Of a stretch of DNA of 64,000 bases, positions 50,164-59,436 are shown in pieces (within the stretch, counting starts at the first letter, position 1; every line of letters starts with the position of its first letter). The translations under genes and the position numbers were made by a program. This DNA is from Bradyrhizobium sp. WBOS07 (lineage in GTDB: Bacteria > Pseudomonadota > Alphaproteobacteria > Rhizobiales > Xanthobacteraceae), in contig NZ_CP029008.1 in assembly GCF_024585165.1 (NCBI RefSeq), positions 682,001-746,000 on the forward strand, written 5' to 3'. The notes below the pieces were generated by a model. That model had not been told where the DNA came from. It was given only the letters and a program-made list of their open reading frames with translations, and ran no database searches.

Positions 50164-50970
50164 CTAGCCGAGGGGCCCCTTGGCGAGCCTGTTCACGTCG
50201 AAGTTATCGACCTCGCTCAGCAGCTCGCAAAAGGCGCGCGCGCCCTGGTCAAGCAACTGCTCGCCTTTCGCCGGCTCGGCCAATGTCGCGTTGCCGATGG
50301 CGCCGCTGGCGTTGAGATCCTGGGCCTGCCAGGCGAACGGCGCGGGCCGCTGCGTCGAGAGCCAGCGATATTGCTTTTCCAGTGCGATGCTGCTCGCGGC
50401 AAAATCGGCGATCGCGGCTTGACGCACCTGATCGGGATAGCGCGACAGCATGATCGAGGTCTCGATCGCGCCGCCATGAATGCCGTGGCGCACTTCCTCC
50501 GCCGGAAACAGCCTGTCGGCGCCCGACAGCCGCGACCACGACGTCGTCACCACGAACAATTTCTGGTGCGCGCGAAGATCCTGCGCGACCAGCATCATCG
50601 CCGCGCTGTTGCCGCCATGGCTGGTGATGATGACGAGCTTCTTCACGCCGCGCCGCGCGATGTCCTCGCCGATTCCGGTCCATCGCTTCAGCGCGACCTC
50701 GGTCGGCAGCGTCTGCGTGCCCGGATAGTCGATATGCTCGGTGGAGATCCCGACCGGCTCAACGGGCAGGAACGTCACCGGGACGCTTCCGGGCAACAGC
50801 TCGCGCGTGCGCGCCAGATAGGCGTTCGCGATCAGCACGTCTGTCGTCAGCGGCAGATGCGGGCCGTGCTGCTCGGTCGCTGCCAGCGGCAGCACCGCGA
50901 TCCAGCGCGCCGTCTCCGCCGGGGGCACACCGGCCCAGCGGATCTCGGTCCAGTCGCGGGACGGCGTCAT
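50164..50970 (-). CDS. creatininase-family amidohydrolase
   Basis: The 268-residue enzyme has the creatininase metal ligands: Glu and His in LAATEQHGPHLPL, Asp in TTDVLIANAY, His in ITSHGGNSAAM and Glu in GIHGGAIETS. Family members open cyclic amides (creatinine) or act in cofactor biosynthesis; the substrate is unknown. The start at 50970 (MTPSRDW) matches the family; Met at 50997 is an alternative. It is divergent from the ABC importer at 51123, suggesting a linked catabolic pathway. Confidence 0.85.
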   Translation of the reverse strand: MTPSRDWTEIRWAGVPPAETARWIAVLPLAATEQHGPHLPLTTDVLIANAYLARTRELLPGSVPVTFLPVEPVGISTEHIDYPGTQTLPTEVALKRWTGIGEDIARRGVKKLVIITSHGGNSAAMMLVAQDLRAHQKLFVVTTSWSRLSGADRLFPAEEVRHGIHGGAIETSIMLSRYPDQVRQAAIADFAASSIALEKQYRWLSTQRPAPFAWQAQDLNASGAIGNATLAEPAKGEQLLDQGARAFCELLSEVDNFDVNRLAKGPLG

Positions 50971-51122
50971 CAAGGTTTCTTTGCCCGAATTTGTCACGTA
51001 ATTTGGGTATCAGGGGATGCGGACCCGGCCGGCTCGCGTCCCCTGATGTCATGCGGTTCTATCGCGTTGCGCTCATATGAGCCAGACGCGATTGGGCTTC
51101 AAGCGAACGACGGAGTGCCATT

Positions 51123-52145
51123 ATGACCCATTTTCATCTGCGGCGGACGCTCACGGCGGGCCTCTTCGCCGCTCTCCTCGCTCTCGCACCGGCGCGGGCC
51201 GAGACGCTCGACAAGGTCACTTTCGGCACCAACTGGGTCGCCGAGGCCGAGCATGGCGGCTTCTTCCAGGCGGTCGCCGACGGCACTTACAAGAAATATG
51301 GCCTCGACGTCACCATCGTCCCCGGCGGTCCGAACGAGAACAACCGGATGCTGCTGATCGCCGGCAAGATCGATTTCTTCATGGCCGCGAACACGCTGAT
51401 GTCGTTCGACGCGGTCGCCAACAACGTCCCCGTCGTGACCATCGCCGCGATCTTCCAGAAGGATCCGCAGGTGATGCTGACGCAGCCGGACGCCAAGGTC
51501 GGCAAGCTCGAGGATCTCAAGCCGCTGACGTTGTTCGTCTCCAAGGAGGGCATGGGCAGCTATTTCCAGTGGCTGAAGTCCGAATACGGCTTCAGCGAGA
51601 AGAATGTTCGTCCTTATAATTTCAATCCGCAGCCCTTCATCGCCAACCCCAAGAGCGCGATGCAGGGCTACGTCACCTCCGAGCCCTTCGCGGTCGAGAA
51701 GGCGGCGGGCTTCAAGCCCAACGTGCTGCTGCTGGCCGACTACGGCTTCAACACCTATTCGACCCTGATCGAGACCCGCCGCGACATCGTCGAGAAGAAG
51801 CCCGATCTGGTCCAGCGCTTCGTCGATGCCTCCATGGTCGGCTGGTACAATTACCTCTATCGGGACAATTCCGCCGGCAACGCCATGATCAAGCAGCTCA
51901 ACCCCGAGATGACCGACGATCTGCTCGCCTATTCCGTCGCCAAGATGAAGGAGCACGGCATCGTCGATTCCGGCGATTCCCTGAAGAAAGGCATCGGCGC
52001 GATGAGCGACGAGCGCTACAGCTCGTTCTTCAACAAGATGGTCAAGGCCGGCGTCGTGAAGGCGGATCTCGACTTCCGCAAATCCTACACGCTCCGCTTC
52101 GTCAACAAGGGCGTCGGCCTCGAGCTGCGTCCGAACAAGCCGTAA
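51123..52145 (+). CDS. ABC transporter substrate-binding protein (NMT1/ThiY-like)
   Basis: The 340-residue exported protein has a signal peptide (FAALLALAPARA, residues about 15-26) and the NMT1 fold: VTFGTNWVAEAEHGGFFQA, NRMLLIAGKIDFFMA and LKPLTLFVSKEGMGSYFQ. Relatives bind pyrimidines, nitrate or small amides. It is the first gene of importer 2, divergent from the creatininase gene. An intergenic hairpin block follows before the ATPase gene. Confidence 0.9.
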   Translation: MTHFHLRRTLTAGLFAALLALAPARAETLDKVTFGTNWVAEAEHGGFFQAVADGTYKKYGLDVTIVPGGPNENNRMLLIAGKIDFFMAANTLMSFDAVANNVPVVTIAAIFQKDPQVMLTQPDAKVGKLEDLKPLTLFVSKEGMGSYFQWLKSEYGFSEKNVRPYNFNPQPFIANPKSAMQGYVTSEPFAVEKAAGFKPNVLLLADYGFNTYSTLIETRRDIVEKKPDLVQRFVDASMVGWYNYLYRDNSAGNAMIKQLNPEMTDDLLAYSVAKMKEHGIVDSGDSLKKGIGAMSDERYSSFFNKMVKAGVVKADLDFRKSYTLRFVNKGVGLELRPNKP

Positions 52146-52183
52146 CCCATGTCGAGATTTGGCACGCCGGTGCGGCTCGGGCT

Positions 52184-52318
52184 CACCTCTCCCGAAGGGA
52201 GAGGTCGCATCGCATCGCCAGATGCGATGCGGGTGAGGGGTTACGCTCTCTCGGGGGACCTGTTCCCCCTCACCCGCGCCTGCGGCGCGACCTCTCCCCA
52301 TTGGGAAGAGGTAAAGGA
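52184..52318. repeat. intergenic palindromic element (family D) between binding protein and ATPase genes
   Basis: Nested inverted repeats fill most of the 200-bp gap: ACCTCTCCC...GGGAGAGGT around 52184-52206, GCATCGCATC / GATGCGATGC around 52207-52230, and GGGTGAGGG / CCCTCACCC around 52231-52275. It carries no gene. The same position in the other importer holds an unrelated element. Confidence 0.7.
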
Positions 52319-52345
52319 CGCCCGAAACGCGGCAGCCTGCGCGCA

Positions 52346-53161
52346 ATGGTAGAGCGCATCACCTCGTCCGCCGTCGAGGCCAGCCTGACGGCTCTTGCCG
52401 TCAGCCTGCGCGGCGTGACCAAGACCTATGACAACGGCGTGATGGCGCTCGGCCCGTGCGACCTCGCGGTGCGCAAGGGCGAGTTCATCTCGCTGCTGGG
52501 CCCGTCCGGCTGCGGCAAGTCGACGGTGCTGCGGCTGATATCGGAGCTCAGCGCGCCGTCCTCCGGGATCGTGCGGGTGGCGCGCCGCGAGGGCGAGCTG
52601 CAGCCGGGTCACGGCATCGGCTTCGTGTTCCAGGAGCCGACCCTGATGCCCTGGGCCAGCGTGCGCGAGAACGTGCGGCTGCCGCTGAAGCTCGGCGGCG
52701 TGGCGAAGGCCGAGGGGCGCGCGCGGGCCGACGCCGTCTTGGCCAGCGTCGGCCTTGCCGATTTCGCCGATGCCTTTCCGCGCGAGCTCTCCGGCGGCAT
52801 GAAGATGCGGGTGTCGCTGGCGCGCGCGCTGGTCACCGATCCCGACATCCTGCTGATGGACGAGCCGTTCGCCGCGCTCGACGAGATCACGCGCTTCCGC
52901 CTCAACAACGATCTGCTCGCGCTGTGGCGGGCTCTCGGCAAGACCGTCATCTTCGTCACCCATTCGGTGTTCGAATCCGTCTATTTGTCGCAGCGTGTGG
53001 TGGTGATGACGGCGCGGCCGGGCCGCATCCAGGCCGATATCCGCATCGAGACGGTCGAGCCGCGCGGCGAGGAATTCCGCACGTCGACCGCTTACGGCGA
53101 CTATTGCCGCAGGGTCTCCGGCGCGCTGGCGCCGTCCTATTCGGGGCGGCCACTGCTATGA
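52346..53161 (+). CDS. ABC transporter ATP-binding protein
   Basis: The 271-residue ATPase has Walker A GPSGCGKST, Q-loop FVFQEPTLMPW, signature LSGGMKMRVSLARAL, Walker B ILLMDEPFAALDE and the switch His in FVTHSVFES. It belongs to the NitT/TauT importer class. The ATG at 52346 is used because the frame from 52301 starts inside the repeat element. It overlaps the permease start (ATGA). Confidence 0.92.
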   Translation: MVERITSSAVEASLTALAVSLRGVTKTYDNGVMALGPCDLAVRKGEFISLLGPSGCGKSTVLRLISELSAPSSGIVRVARREGELQPGHGIGFVFQEPTLMPWASVRENVRLPLKLGGVAKAEGRARADAVLASVGLADFADAFPRELSGGMKMRVSLARALVTDPDILLMDEPFAALDEITRFRLNNDLLALWRALGKTVIFVTHSVFESVYLSQRVVVMTARPGRIQADIRIETVEPRGEEFRTSTAYGDYCRRVSGALAPSYSGRPLL

Positions 53162-53976
53162 GCGTCCCGCCCGAGAGCATTTCCAGGCCGCGAGGCGCGC
53201 AGCGTGCGCTGCGCCTGGTGCTTCCCGTCATCGTGTTCGCGGCCGGCCTCATCGCCTGGGAGCTGGTGGTCCGCCTCAAGGAGATCCCGCCTTACGTGCT
53301 GCCGGCGCCCTCGATCATCATTCTGACGCTGATCAAGGATTGGCAGGTGCTGTCGCAATCGCTCGCGACCACGCTGCTGACCACGCTCGAAGGGTTTGTC
53401 GCGGCCAGCATCGGCGGCATCGCGCTGGCGCTGCTGTTCAACCAGTCGAAATGGGTGGAATACTCGCTGTTTCCCTACGCGATCGTGCTCCAGGTCACCC
53501 CCGTGATCGCGATCGCGCCACTCTTGCTGATCTACCTGGAACAGCAGACGGCGGTGGTGGTCTGTGCCTTCATCGTCGCCTTTTTTCCGGTGCTGTCCAA
53601 CACCACGCTCGGGCTCAATTCGGTCGATCGCAACCTCGCCGGCCTGTTCCAGCTCTATGGCGCATCGAAGCCGCAGACGCTGCGCTTCCTCAAGCTGCCG
53701 GCGGCGCTGCCTTATATTCTCGGCGGCCTGCGCATCGCAGGCGGCCTGTCGCTGATCGGCGCGGTCGTGGCCGAGATCGCGGCGGGAACCGCGGGCGCCG
53801 GCTCCGGCCTCGCCTACAGGATCGCGGAATCAGGCTATCGATTGAACATACCCCGCATGTTCGCAGCGCTGCTGCTGTTGTCGCTGGCCGGGATTGTCAT
53901 CTATGGGGTGCTGGCGCTAGTTTCGCACCTCGTTTTACGGCGCTGGCACGAGAGCGCGCTTGGAGAGGAAAACTGA
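53158..53976 (+). CDS. ABC transporter permease
   Basis: The 272-residue membrane subunit has about six spans (VLPVIVFAAGLIAWELVVR, then later GLSLIGAVVAEIAAGTAG) and the EAA-type loop FQLYGASKPQTLRFLKLPAALPY. It pairs with the ATPase at 52346. A frame from 52456 contains it but starts inside the ATPase gene in another frame; the ATGA overlap at 53158 fixes the start. It runs into the next gene with a TGATG junction. Confidence 0.92.
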   Translation: MSVPPESISRPRGAQRALRLVLPVIVFAAGLIAWELVVRLKEIPPYVLPAPSIIILTLIKDWQVLSQSLATTLLTTLEGFVAASIGGIALALLFNQSKWVEYSLFPYAIVLQVTPVIAIAPLLLIYLEQQTAVVVCAFIVAFFPVLSNTTLGLNSVDRNLAGLFQLYGASKPQTLRFLKLPAALPYILGGLRIAGGLSLIGAVVAEIAAGTAGAGSGLAYRIAESGYRLNIPRMFAALLLLSLAGIVIYGVLALVSHLVLRRWHESALGEEN

Positions 53977-54965
53977 TGGCTGCCGGTTCGATTTCGTCCG
54001 AAAAGATCGACCTTCTGATCTATGGGCCGGTGCGGCCGATCCTCGAGAACGGATTTTCCGATCATTTCGTCGTGCACAAGGCGGAGACGCACGGCGACCT
54101 CGAACGGCTGACGCCGGCGATCCGCGAGAAGATCCGCGGCGTCGCCGTGACCTATCACACCGTGCGGGCCGACAGGGGGGCACTGTCGCAACTGCCCAAG
54201 ATCGAGATGGTGGCGAGCTTCGGCGTCGGCTACGACCACGTCGATGCCAAATACGCCGCCGAGCACAACATCATCGTCACCAACACGCCGGACGTGCTGA
54301 CCGAGGAGGTCGCCGACGTCGCGATGGGCCTTCTGATCGCCACCTTGCGCGAGTTCATCAAGGCCGACCGCTACGTTCGCTCCGGGCTGTGGCAGACGCA
54401 GAACTATCCGCTCAGCGTCGGCTCGCTGCGCGACCGTAAGGTCGGCATCGTCGGCATGGGCCGGATCGGCCAGGCCATCGCGCGCCGGCTCGATGCCTCG
54501 CTGGTGCCGGTGGTCTATCACTCGCGCAACCCGTCCAAGGACGTCTCCTACAAGCACTATCCCGACCTGATCGAGATGGCGAAGGCGGTCGACACGCTGA
54601 TGGTGATCGTGCCCGGCGGCGCCTCGACCAACAAGATGATCAATGCCGAGGTGCTCAAGGCGCTCGGCCCCCGCGGCGTTCTGATCAACGTGGCGCGCGG
54701 CTCCGTGGTCGACGAGCCGGCGCTGGTTCAGGCGCTGAAATCGGGCACCATCCTCGCAGCAGGCCTCGACGTGTTCGCGGCCGAGCCGAACGTGCCGGAC
54801 GAGCTCAAGGCCATGCAGAACGTCGTGCTGCTGCCGCATATCGGCTCGGCCTCGGTGGTGACGCGCAACGCGATGGACCAGCTCGTGGTCGACAACCTCA
54901 AGTCATGGTTCTCAGGCAAGGCGCCGTTGACGCCGGTTGCGGAAACGCCGTTCAAGGGACGCTGA
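53976..54965 (+). CDS. D-isomer 2-hydroxyacid dehydrogenase
   Basis: The 329-residue NAD(P)-dependent enzyme has the Rossmann motif VGIVGMGRIGQAIARRL, the substrate Arg in LINVARGSVVDEPALV, the catalytic Glu in AAEPNVPDE and the catalytic His in LLPHIGSAS. It reduces a 2-oxo acid such as glyoxylate or hydroxypyruvate, or oxidises the alcohol. The ATG at 53976 shares bases with the permease stop, so it is translated with the importer. A role in processing the imported compound is inferred. Confidence 0.9.
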   Translation: MAAGSISSEKIDLLIYGPVRPILENGFSDHFVVHKAETHGDLERLTPAIREKIRGVAVTYHTVRADRGALSQLPKIEMVASFGVGYDHVDAKYAAEHNIIVTNTPDVLTEEVADVAMGLLIATLREFIKADRYVRSGLWQTQNYPLSVGSLRDRKVGIVGMGRIGQAIARRLDASLVPVVYHSRNPSKDVSYKHYPDLIEMAKAVDTLMVIVPGGASTNKMINAEVLKALGPRGVLINVARGSVVDEPALVQALKSGTILAAGLDVFAAEPNVPDELKAMQNVVLLPHIGSASVVTRNAMDQLVVDNLKSWFSGKAPLTPVAETPFKGR

Positions 54966-55657
54966 TGCGAAGTCTTCGGGCCGTTGCACTCGCCGTCGCG
55001 GCCTCTTTGGCCGCGATCGGCGTTGCGCATGCGCAGGATGCGGCGAGCCTGAAGAAATCGATGCCCGGGCAGTGGGAGCTCTCGACCACCGAGCGCAGCA
55101 AGACCTGCGTCGTCACGATGAAGGGCGATGCCGCAGGCCAGGGTTACAAGCTGGAGCTGGAGCCGGCCTGCAAGACCGCGCTGCCTTTCACCAAGGACAT
55201 CGTCGCCTGGAGCGTCAGGGGCCTCGACATCGTGCGCCTGCAGGATGCGGCCGGTGAAGCCGTAATCGACTTCACCGAGGTCGAGGCCGGCATCTTCGAG
55301 GGCCTGCGCCAGGGCGAGGGCGTCTACATCCTGCAGGATCTCGCCGCGGCCCGCTCGATGGCCAAGTCGATGGACCAGATGATCGGCGATTGGGCGATGG
55401 TGCGCGGCAACGGCCAGCCGGTGTGCGGGCTGACGCTGACCAACACCGAGGCGAGCCCCGACAATTTCCAGGTCTTCCTCAAGCCGAGATGCGACGCCGC
55501 CATCGCCCAGTTCAATCCGGCGCAATGGCGGCTCGAGCGCGGCCAGATCATCCTGATGTCGAAATCGGGCGATGCCTGGCAGTTCGAGGCCGACGACAAC
55601 GCGCAATGGCGCCGCGTCCCCGACACCGCCGATCCCCTGATCATGCTGCGGCAGTAG
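54965..55657 (+). CDS. secreted AprI/Inh-type protease inhibitor with two domains
   Basis: The 230-residue exported protein (signal peptide to about residue 23, AAIGVAHAQ) has two AprI-like beta-barrel units. The first is about 32-125 (MPGQWELSTTERSKTC with a later PACKTALPF), the second about 137-230 (IGDWAMVRGNGQPVC with KPRCDAAIAQF). The family inhibits bacterial metalloproteases such as serralysin. Doubling is uncommon. It overlaps the dehydrogenase by TGATG but its function is probably unrelated. Confidence 0.75.
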   Translation: MRSLRAVALAVAASLAAIGVAHAQDAASLKKSMPGQWELSTTERSKTCVVTMKGDAAGQGYKLELEPACKTALPFTKDIVAWSVRGLDIVRLQDAAGEAVIDFTEVEAGIFEGLRQGEGVYILQDLAAARSMAKSMDQMIGDWAMVRGNGQPVCGLTLTNTEASPDNFQVFLKPRCDAAIAQFNPAQWRLERGQIILMSKSGDAWQFEADDNAQWRRVPDTADPLIMLRQ

Positions 55658-55734
55658 GGCGTCGGCCGAGTTCGAACTTTTTTCGCATCTGGAGAGACCA
55701 AGACAGGAAGCGCTCAAACTCTACGGGCTTTGAC

Positions 55735-56439
55735 ATGAAACTCGTTGCCCTGGCTTTTTCGTGCCTTCTGCTGCTCGCGATGCCCGCCAGCGCGAATGAC
55801 ACGCGCACCTTCGATGCGATGGTCGCGTTGGCCAATCGCGGAGATGCCGAGGCGCAGTATCATGTCGGCATGATGCACAACAATGGCATCGGCACGCAGC
55901 AGGACCGCAGCCAGGCATTCGAGTGGTTTCAGAAATCGGCCGCCGGCAACGACCCCCTGGGGGCCTATAAGCTCGGTTGTTATTATGACGGGCAAGGTGC
56001 CGGCATTGTTGCAAGCGATGCGGATCAAGCACTGAAATACAAGCTCGTGTCCGCCAGGGCCGGCTATGCGCGCGCTCAGCACGACGTTGCCCTGATGTAT
56101 GACCGACAAGGCAATTCGGAAGAAGCGCTGAAATGGTGGAGGACGGCTGCCGATCAGGAGCTTCCGGAGGCCCTCTTCAGCCTGTCTCGCGCCTATTCGG
56201 CCGGCAAGGGGACGCCGAGAGATTTGTCCCTATCGTATGCGTATTTCAAGCTGTCGAAGGTGGCGCCGGCCAGGAATGTGAAAGAGATGGCGTCGATGTT
56301 GTCCAAGCCCGAGCTGGAGAAGGCCGAGAAGCTCGTTGCCGAATGGAAGCCGCAACCGACCGCCTTGACGCTCAAGGCGTTCAGCGGGTTCAGGGCCGCT
56401 GAAGAGCATTTGAAGGTCGCCAAGAACCAGGCGTTCTGA
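55735..56439 (+). CDS. secreted Sel1-repeat protein
   Basis: The 234-residue product has a signal peptide (residues about 1-20, ALAFSCLLLLAMPASA) and about four Sel1-like repeats (GDAEAQYHVGMMHNNGIG, DPLGAYKLGCYYDGQG, GYARAQHDVALMYDRQG, ELPEALFSLSRAYSAGKG). Such helical repeats act as protein-binding scaffolds in the periplasm or envelope. No partner is evident. The chosen ATG directly starts the signal peptide. It is convergent with radC. Confidence 0.85.
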   Translation: MKLVALAFSCLLLLAMPASANDTRTFDAMVALANRGDAEAQYHVGMMHNNGIGTQQDRSQAFEWFQKSAAGNDPLGAYKLGCYYDGQGAGIVASDADQALKYKLVSARAGYARAQHDVALMYDRQGNSEEALKWWRTAADQELPEALFSLSRAYSAGKGTPRDLSLSYAYFKLSKVAPARNVKEMASMLSKPELEKAEKLVAEWKPQPTALTLKAFSGFRAAEEHLKVAKNQAF

Positions 56440-56444
56440 TCTGG

Positions 56445-57158
56445 TCAGATCAACCGCATCCCGCGCAGGCTCGCATGTCCGCTTTTGCCGACGATGATGT
56501 GGTCGTGCACGGCGATGCCGAGCGGCTTGGCGATGTCGATGATCGCCTTCGTCATCTGGATGTCGGCCTGCGAGGGCGAGGGATCGCCGCTAGGATGATT
56601 GTGCACCAGGATCAAGGCGGTCGCCGATAATTCCAGCGCGCGCTTGATCACCTCGCGGGGATAGACCGGGGTGTGGTCGACGGTGCCGGTCTGCTGCACC
56701 TCGTCGGCGATCAGCTGGTTGCGCTTGTCGAGGAATAGCAGGCGGAACTGCTCCTTGTCGGCGAACGCCATGCTGGAGCGGCAATAATCGATCACCTCGT
56801 TCCAGGAGGACAGCGCGTTGCGGCTGTTGACCTCGCCCTTGGTCACGCGGCTCGCCGCGGCGGCAATCAGCTTGAGCTGGTTGATCGCGGATTCGCCGAT
56901 GCCCTCGACCTCGCGCAGCCGCGCCACCGGCGCATGCACGACCTCGGCGAACGAGCCGAAGGTTTTGATCAGCGTCTTCGCCAGCGGCTTGGTGTCCCGC
57001 CGCGGCAGCGCCGGAAACAGCGCCATCTCCAGCAGCTCGTAATCGCTGAGCGCATCCGCGCCCGCGCTGTAGAAGCGCTCGCGCAGCCGCTCGCGATGGC
57101 CGTGATAATGCGGCGCGTCGGCGGATGGAGCGTCTGGCTGGTCATTCTTGCGTGGCAT
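56445..57158 (-). CDS. radC: RadC family JAMM-type protein
   Basis: The 237-residue protein has the UPF0758/RadC layout: an N-terminal helix-hairpin-helix region ([16 protein letters not shown]) and a JAB/MPN-type domain with the metal motif [21 protein letters not shown] and final [14 protein letters not shown]. Its cellular role is unresolved despite the name, as radC is no longer accepted as a repair gene. ATG at 57158 is used; Met at 57170 is an alternative. Confidence 0.9.
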   Translation of the reverse strand: MPRKNDQPDAPSADAPHYHGHRERLRERFYSAGADALSDYELLEMALFPALPRRDTKPLAKTLIKTFGSFAEVVHAPVARLREVEGIGESAINQLKLIAAAASRVTKGEVNSRNALSSWNEVIDYCRSSMAFADKEQFRLLFLDKRNQLIADEVQQTGTVDHTPVYPREVIKRALELSATALILVHNHPSGDPSPSQADIQMTKAIIDIAKPLGIAVHDHIIVGKSGHASLRGMRLI

Positions 57159-57230
57159 CGGCGCAAGCATGCCGCGCCGGGCGGTTTTTGCAACTCTGAA
57201 GTGTTGGGTGATGACCCGGCAATGGCAAAG

Positions 57231-57258
57231 AAAAAAGGCGCCGCGCGAACGCGGCGCC
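57231..57258 (-). terminator. rho-independent terminator of the MBL-hydrolase gene
   Basis: GGCGCCGCG and CGCGGCGCC (57237-57245 and 57250-57258) form a 9-bp stem with a CGAA loop. On the minus strand the stem is followed by TTTTTTCTTT, the classic intrinsic terminator, 23 bases after the stop of the gene ending at 57281. Confidence 0.93.
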
Positions 57259-57280
57259 TCATTCAGGGCGTGCGGCGCGA

Positions 57281-58240
57281 TCAGGCCTTGACGGCGGCGA
57301 AGGCGTAGCCGTTGCCGTCCTTGGTCAGCGTGCCGACGTTCGGAAAGCCGAAATGATAGCCGGCGATCATGCCCTTTTCGGCGATGACGCGATCGAAGAA
57401 GGCGCGCCGCGTGGCTTCCGCCTTCGGTCCGTCGCTGTCGAAGCCGGAGAACCAGCCGGGATTCCTGACAAACAGCTGGTGGATGCCGGTGACGTCGCTC
57501 TGGATGAAGAGCTGCTGCCCGCCGGAGGCCACCAGGAATGACATGTGGCCGATCGTGTGGCCCGGCGTGGCGATGGCCTTGACGCCGGGCGCCAGGTCGG
57601 CGCCGTCGCCATACTGCTTGATGTTCTTCCAGGTCGGGAAGGTTGCCTGAATCCGCTTGACGTGGGCGCGGTTGGCTTCGGGCACCTTCTCCACCAGGGC
57701 CGCATCGGTCCAGAACTTGTACTCCGTTTCGGGCATCATGATTTCCGCGTTCGGAAACACCTGCGCGTTGGTTTCTTTCACCCACAGACCCGAAATGTGA
57801 TCGGGATGGAAATGCGAGATCACCACCGTCGAGACCTTCTCCGGATCGAGACCGGCCGCCTTCATGTTGCCGGCGAGCTTGCCGACGCTGGCCGGACCGT
57901 TGCCGCCGAAACCGGTGTCGAACAGGACGACCTTGCCGCCAGTACGGATCGCGGTGACCGTGAAGGGATTGTCGATCTTGTCGGGTCCGAGACCGGCCGC
58001 GGTCAGCGCCTTCTTGACGTCGTCGAGCCCGGCATTCTTGACTATGCCCTCGGTCACCGGCCGTTCGATCGAGCCCTCATGCAGGCTGAACACCTCGATG
58101 TCACCGACCTTGTAGGTAAGGCTATCGGCGGCGCGCTGTGCCGAGGCGGCACCGATGAAGGACACGGGCCCCTGGAGACCGAAGACCAGCGCTGCCCCCG
58201 TGCTCCCGAGGACCAGATCGCGACGTGAAACCTCGAACAT
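57281..58240 (-). CDS. Tat-exported MBL-fold metallo-hydrolase
   Basis: The 319-residue protein has a twin-arginine leader ([19 protein letters not shown]) and the metallo-beta-lactamase fold with [11 protein letters not shown] (metal ligands), the late GHTIGHMSF and SDVTGI. Such enzymes hydrolyse lactones or esters. Folded Tat export to the periplasm is expected. It is terminated by a strong hairpin at 57231. Confidence 0.88.
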   Translation of the reverse strand: MFEVSRRDLVLGSTGAALVFGLQGPVSFIGAASAQRAADSLTYKVGDIEVFSLHEGSIERPVTEGIVKNAGLDDVKKALTAAGLGPDKIDNPFTVTAIRTGGKVVLFDTGFGGNGPASVGKLAGNMKAAGLDPEKVSTVVISHFHPDHISGLWVKETNAQVFPNAEIMMPETEYKFWTDAALVEKVPEANRAHVKRIQATFPTWKNIKQYGDGADLAPGVKAIATPGHTIGHMSFLVASGGQQLFIQSDVTGIHQLFVRNPGWFSGFDSDGPKAEATRRAFFDRVIAEKGMIAGYHFGFPNVGTLTKDGNGYAFAAVKA

Positions 58241-58413
58241 TGTGGTGCTCCCTTTGAGTGAATCCTCGGAGGGCGCTTCACACCGGTTGAAAACGCCCGC
58301 GATGGTTCGACACCGGGATGCGTTGCCTATTCCCTGGCGATTGTCACGCGGGGAACGGCAAGATGACGCAGGCAGGCTGCTGTATTGAGAGCGATTTGCA
58401 ACAAGGGTTGCGC

Positions 58414-59238
58414 TTACGCGACCGCGATCTGCTTCTCGCCGTGCCGCTCCGACAGCGTGAAGATCTCCACGCCGGTGGCGGTGACGCCGACGGAGTGCTC
58501 GAACTGCGCCGACAGCGAGCGGTCGCGGGTGACGGCGGTCCAGCCGTCGGAGAGGATCTTCACATGCGGCTTGCCGAGATTGATCATCGGCTCGATGGTG
58601 AAGAACATGCCGGGCTTGAGCTGCACGCCTTCGCCCGGACGGCCGATATGGATGATGTTCGGCTCGTCGTGGAACATGCGGCCGAGGCCATGGCCGCAGA
58701 AGTCGCGCACCACGCTCATGCCCTGCGGCTCGACGAAGCTCTGGATGGCGTGACCGATATCGCCGGTGGTGGCACCGGGCTTCACCGCGGCGATGCCGCG
58801 CATCATCGCCTCATACGTCACCTCGATCAGCCGCTCCGCCTTGCGGGCGATCGGGCCGACCGCGTACATCCGGCTGGAATCGCCGTACCAGCCGTCGACG
58901 ATGAAGGTGACGTCGATATTGACGATGTCGCCTTCCTTCAGCGGACGGTCGCCGGGCATGCCGTGGCAGACCACGTGGTTGAGCGAGGTGCAGGTCGAAT
59001 AGCGATAGCCGCGATACATCAGCGTCGCCGGATAGGCGCCGTGGCTGAAGGCGAAGTCGCGGACGAACTGGTCGATGCGCTCGGTCGGCACGCCGGGCCC
59101 GACGATGTCGGTGAGCTCGTCCAGGCACTTCGCCACCAGCGCGCCCGCCTTGCGCATGCCGGCAAAGGCGGCCGGCCCGTGCAGCTTGATCTGTCCGGTC
59201 TTGCGCAGCGAGGTATCGGTGGCTTCGACGTAGCTCAT
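58414..59238 (-). CDS. map: type I methionine aminopeptidase
   Basis: The 274-residue enzyme removes the initiator methionine from nascent proteins. The five metal ligands are visible: Asp in NIDVTFIVDG, Asp in WYGDSSRMY, His in CGHGLGRMFH, Glu in FTIEPMIN and Glu in SAQFEHSVG. The ATG at 59238 is chosen because the family begins near MSYVEA and the longer frame is unconserved. It is an essential-type gene. Confidence 0.93.
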   Translation of the reverse strand: MSYVEATDTSLRKTGQIKLHGPAAFAGMRKAGALVAKCLDELTDIVGPGVPTERIDQFVRDFAFSHGAYPATLMYRGYRYSTCTSLNHVVCHGMPGDRPLKEGDIVNIDVTFIVDGWYGDSSRMYAVGPIARKAERLIEVTYEAMMRGIAAVKPGATTGDIGHAIQSFVEPQGMSVVRDFCGHGLGRMFHDEPNIIHIGRPGEGVQLKPGMFFTIEPMINLGKPHVKILSDGWTAVTRDRSLSAQFEHSVGVTATGVEIFTLSERHGEKQIAVA

Positions 59239-59436
59239 GCTTGTGCAGTCTTCCTTGGGCGGTCGTCCGGGCTGATCGCGATTATCGGCGGAAAGGCTTG
59301 ATTTCAGGCCCCAATTTAATGATTGCGAGCCTTCATGCAAGCCGAGGCAGAGTGTTTTCGAGCGAAGTGGCTACCGGTTCGTGTGAAGAACACGCGTCAA
59401 AACAAGAGCCTGACCGGCCTTGGCGGCGAAAGCGAC

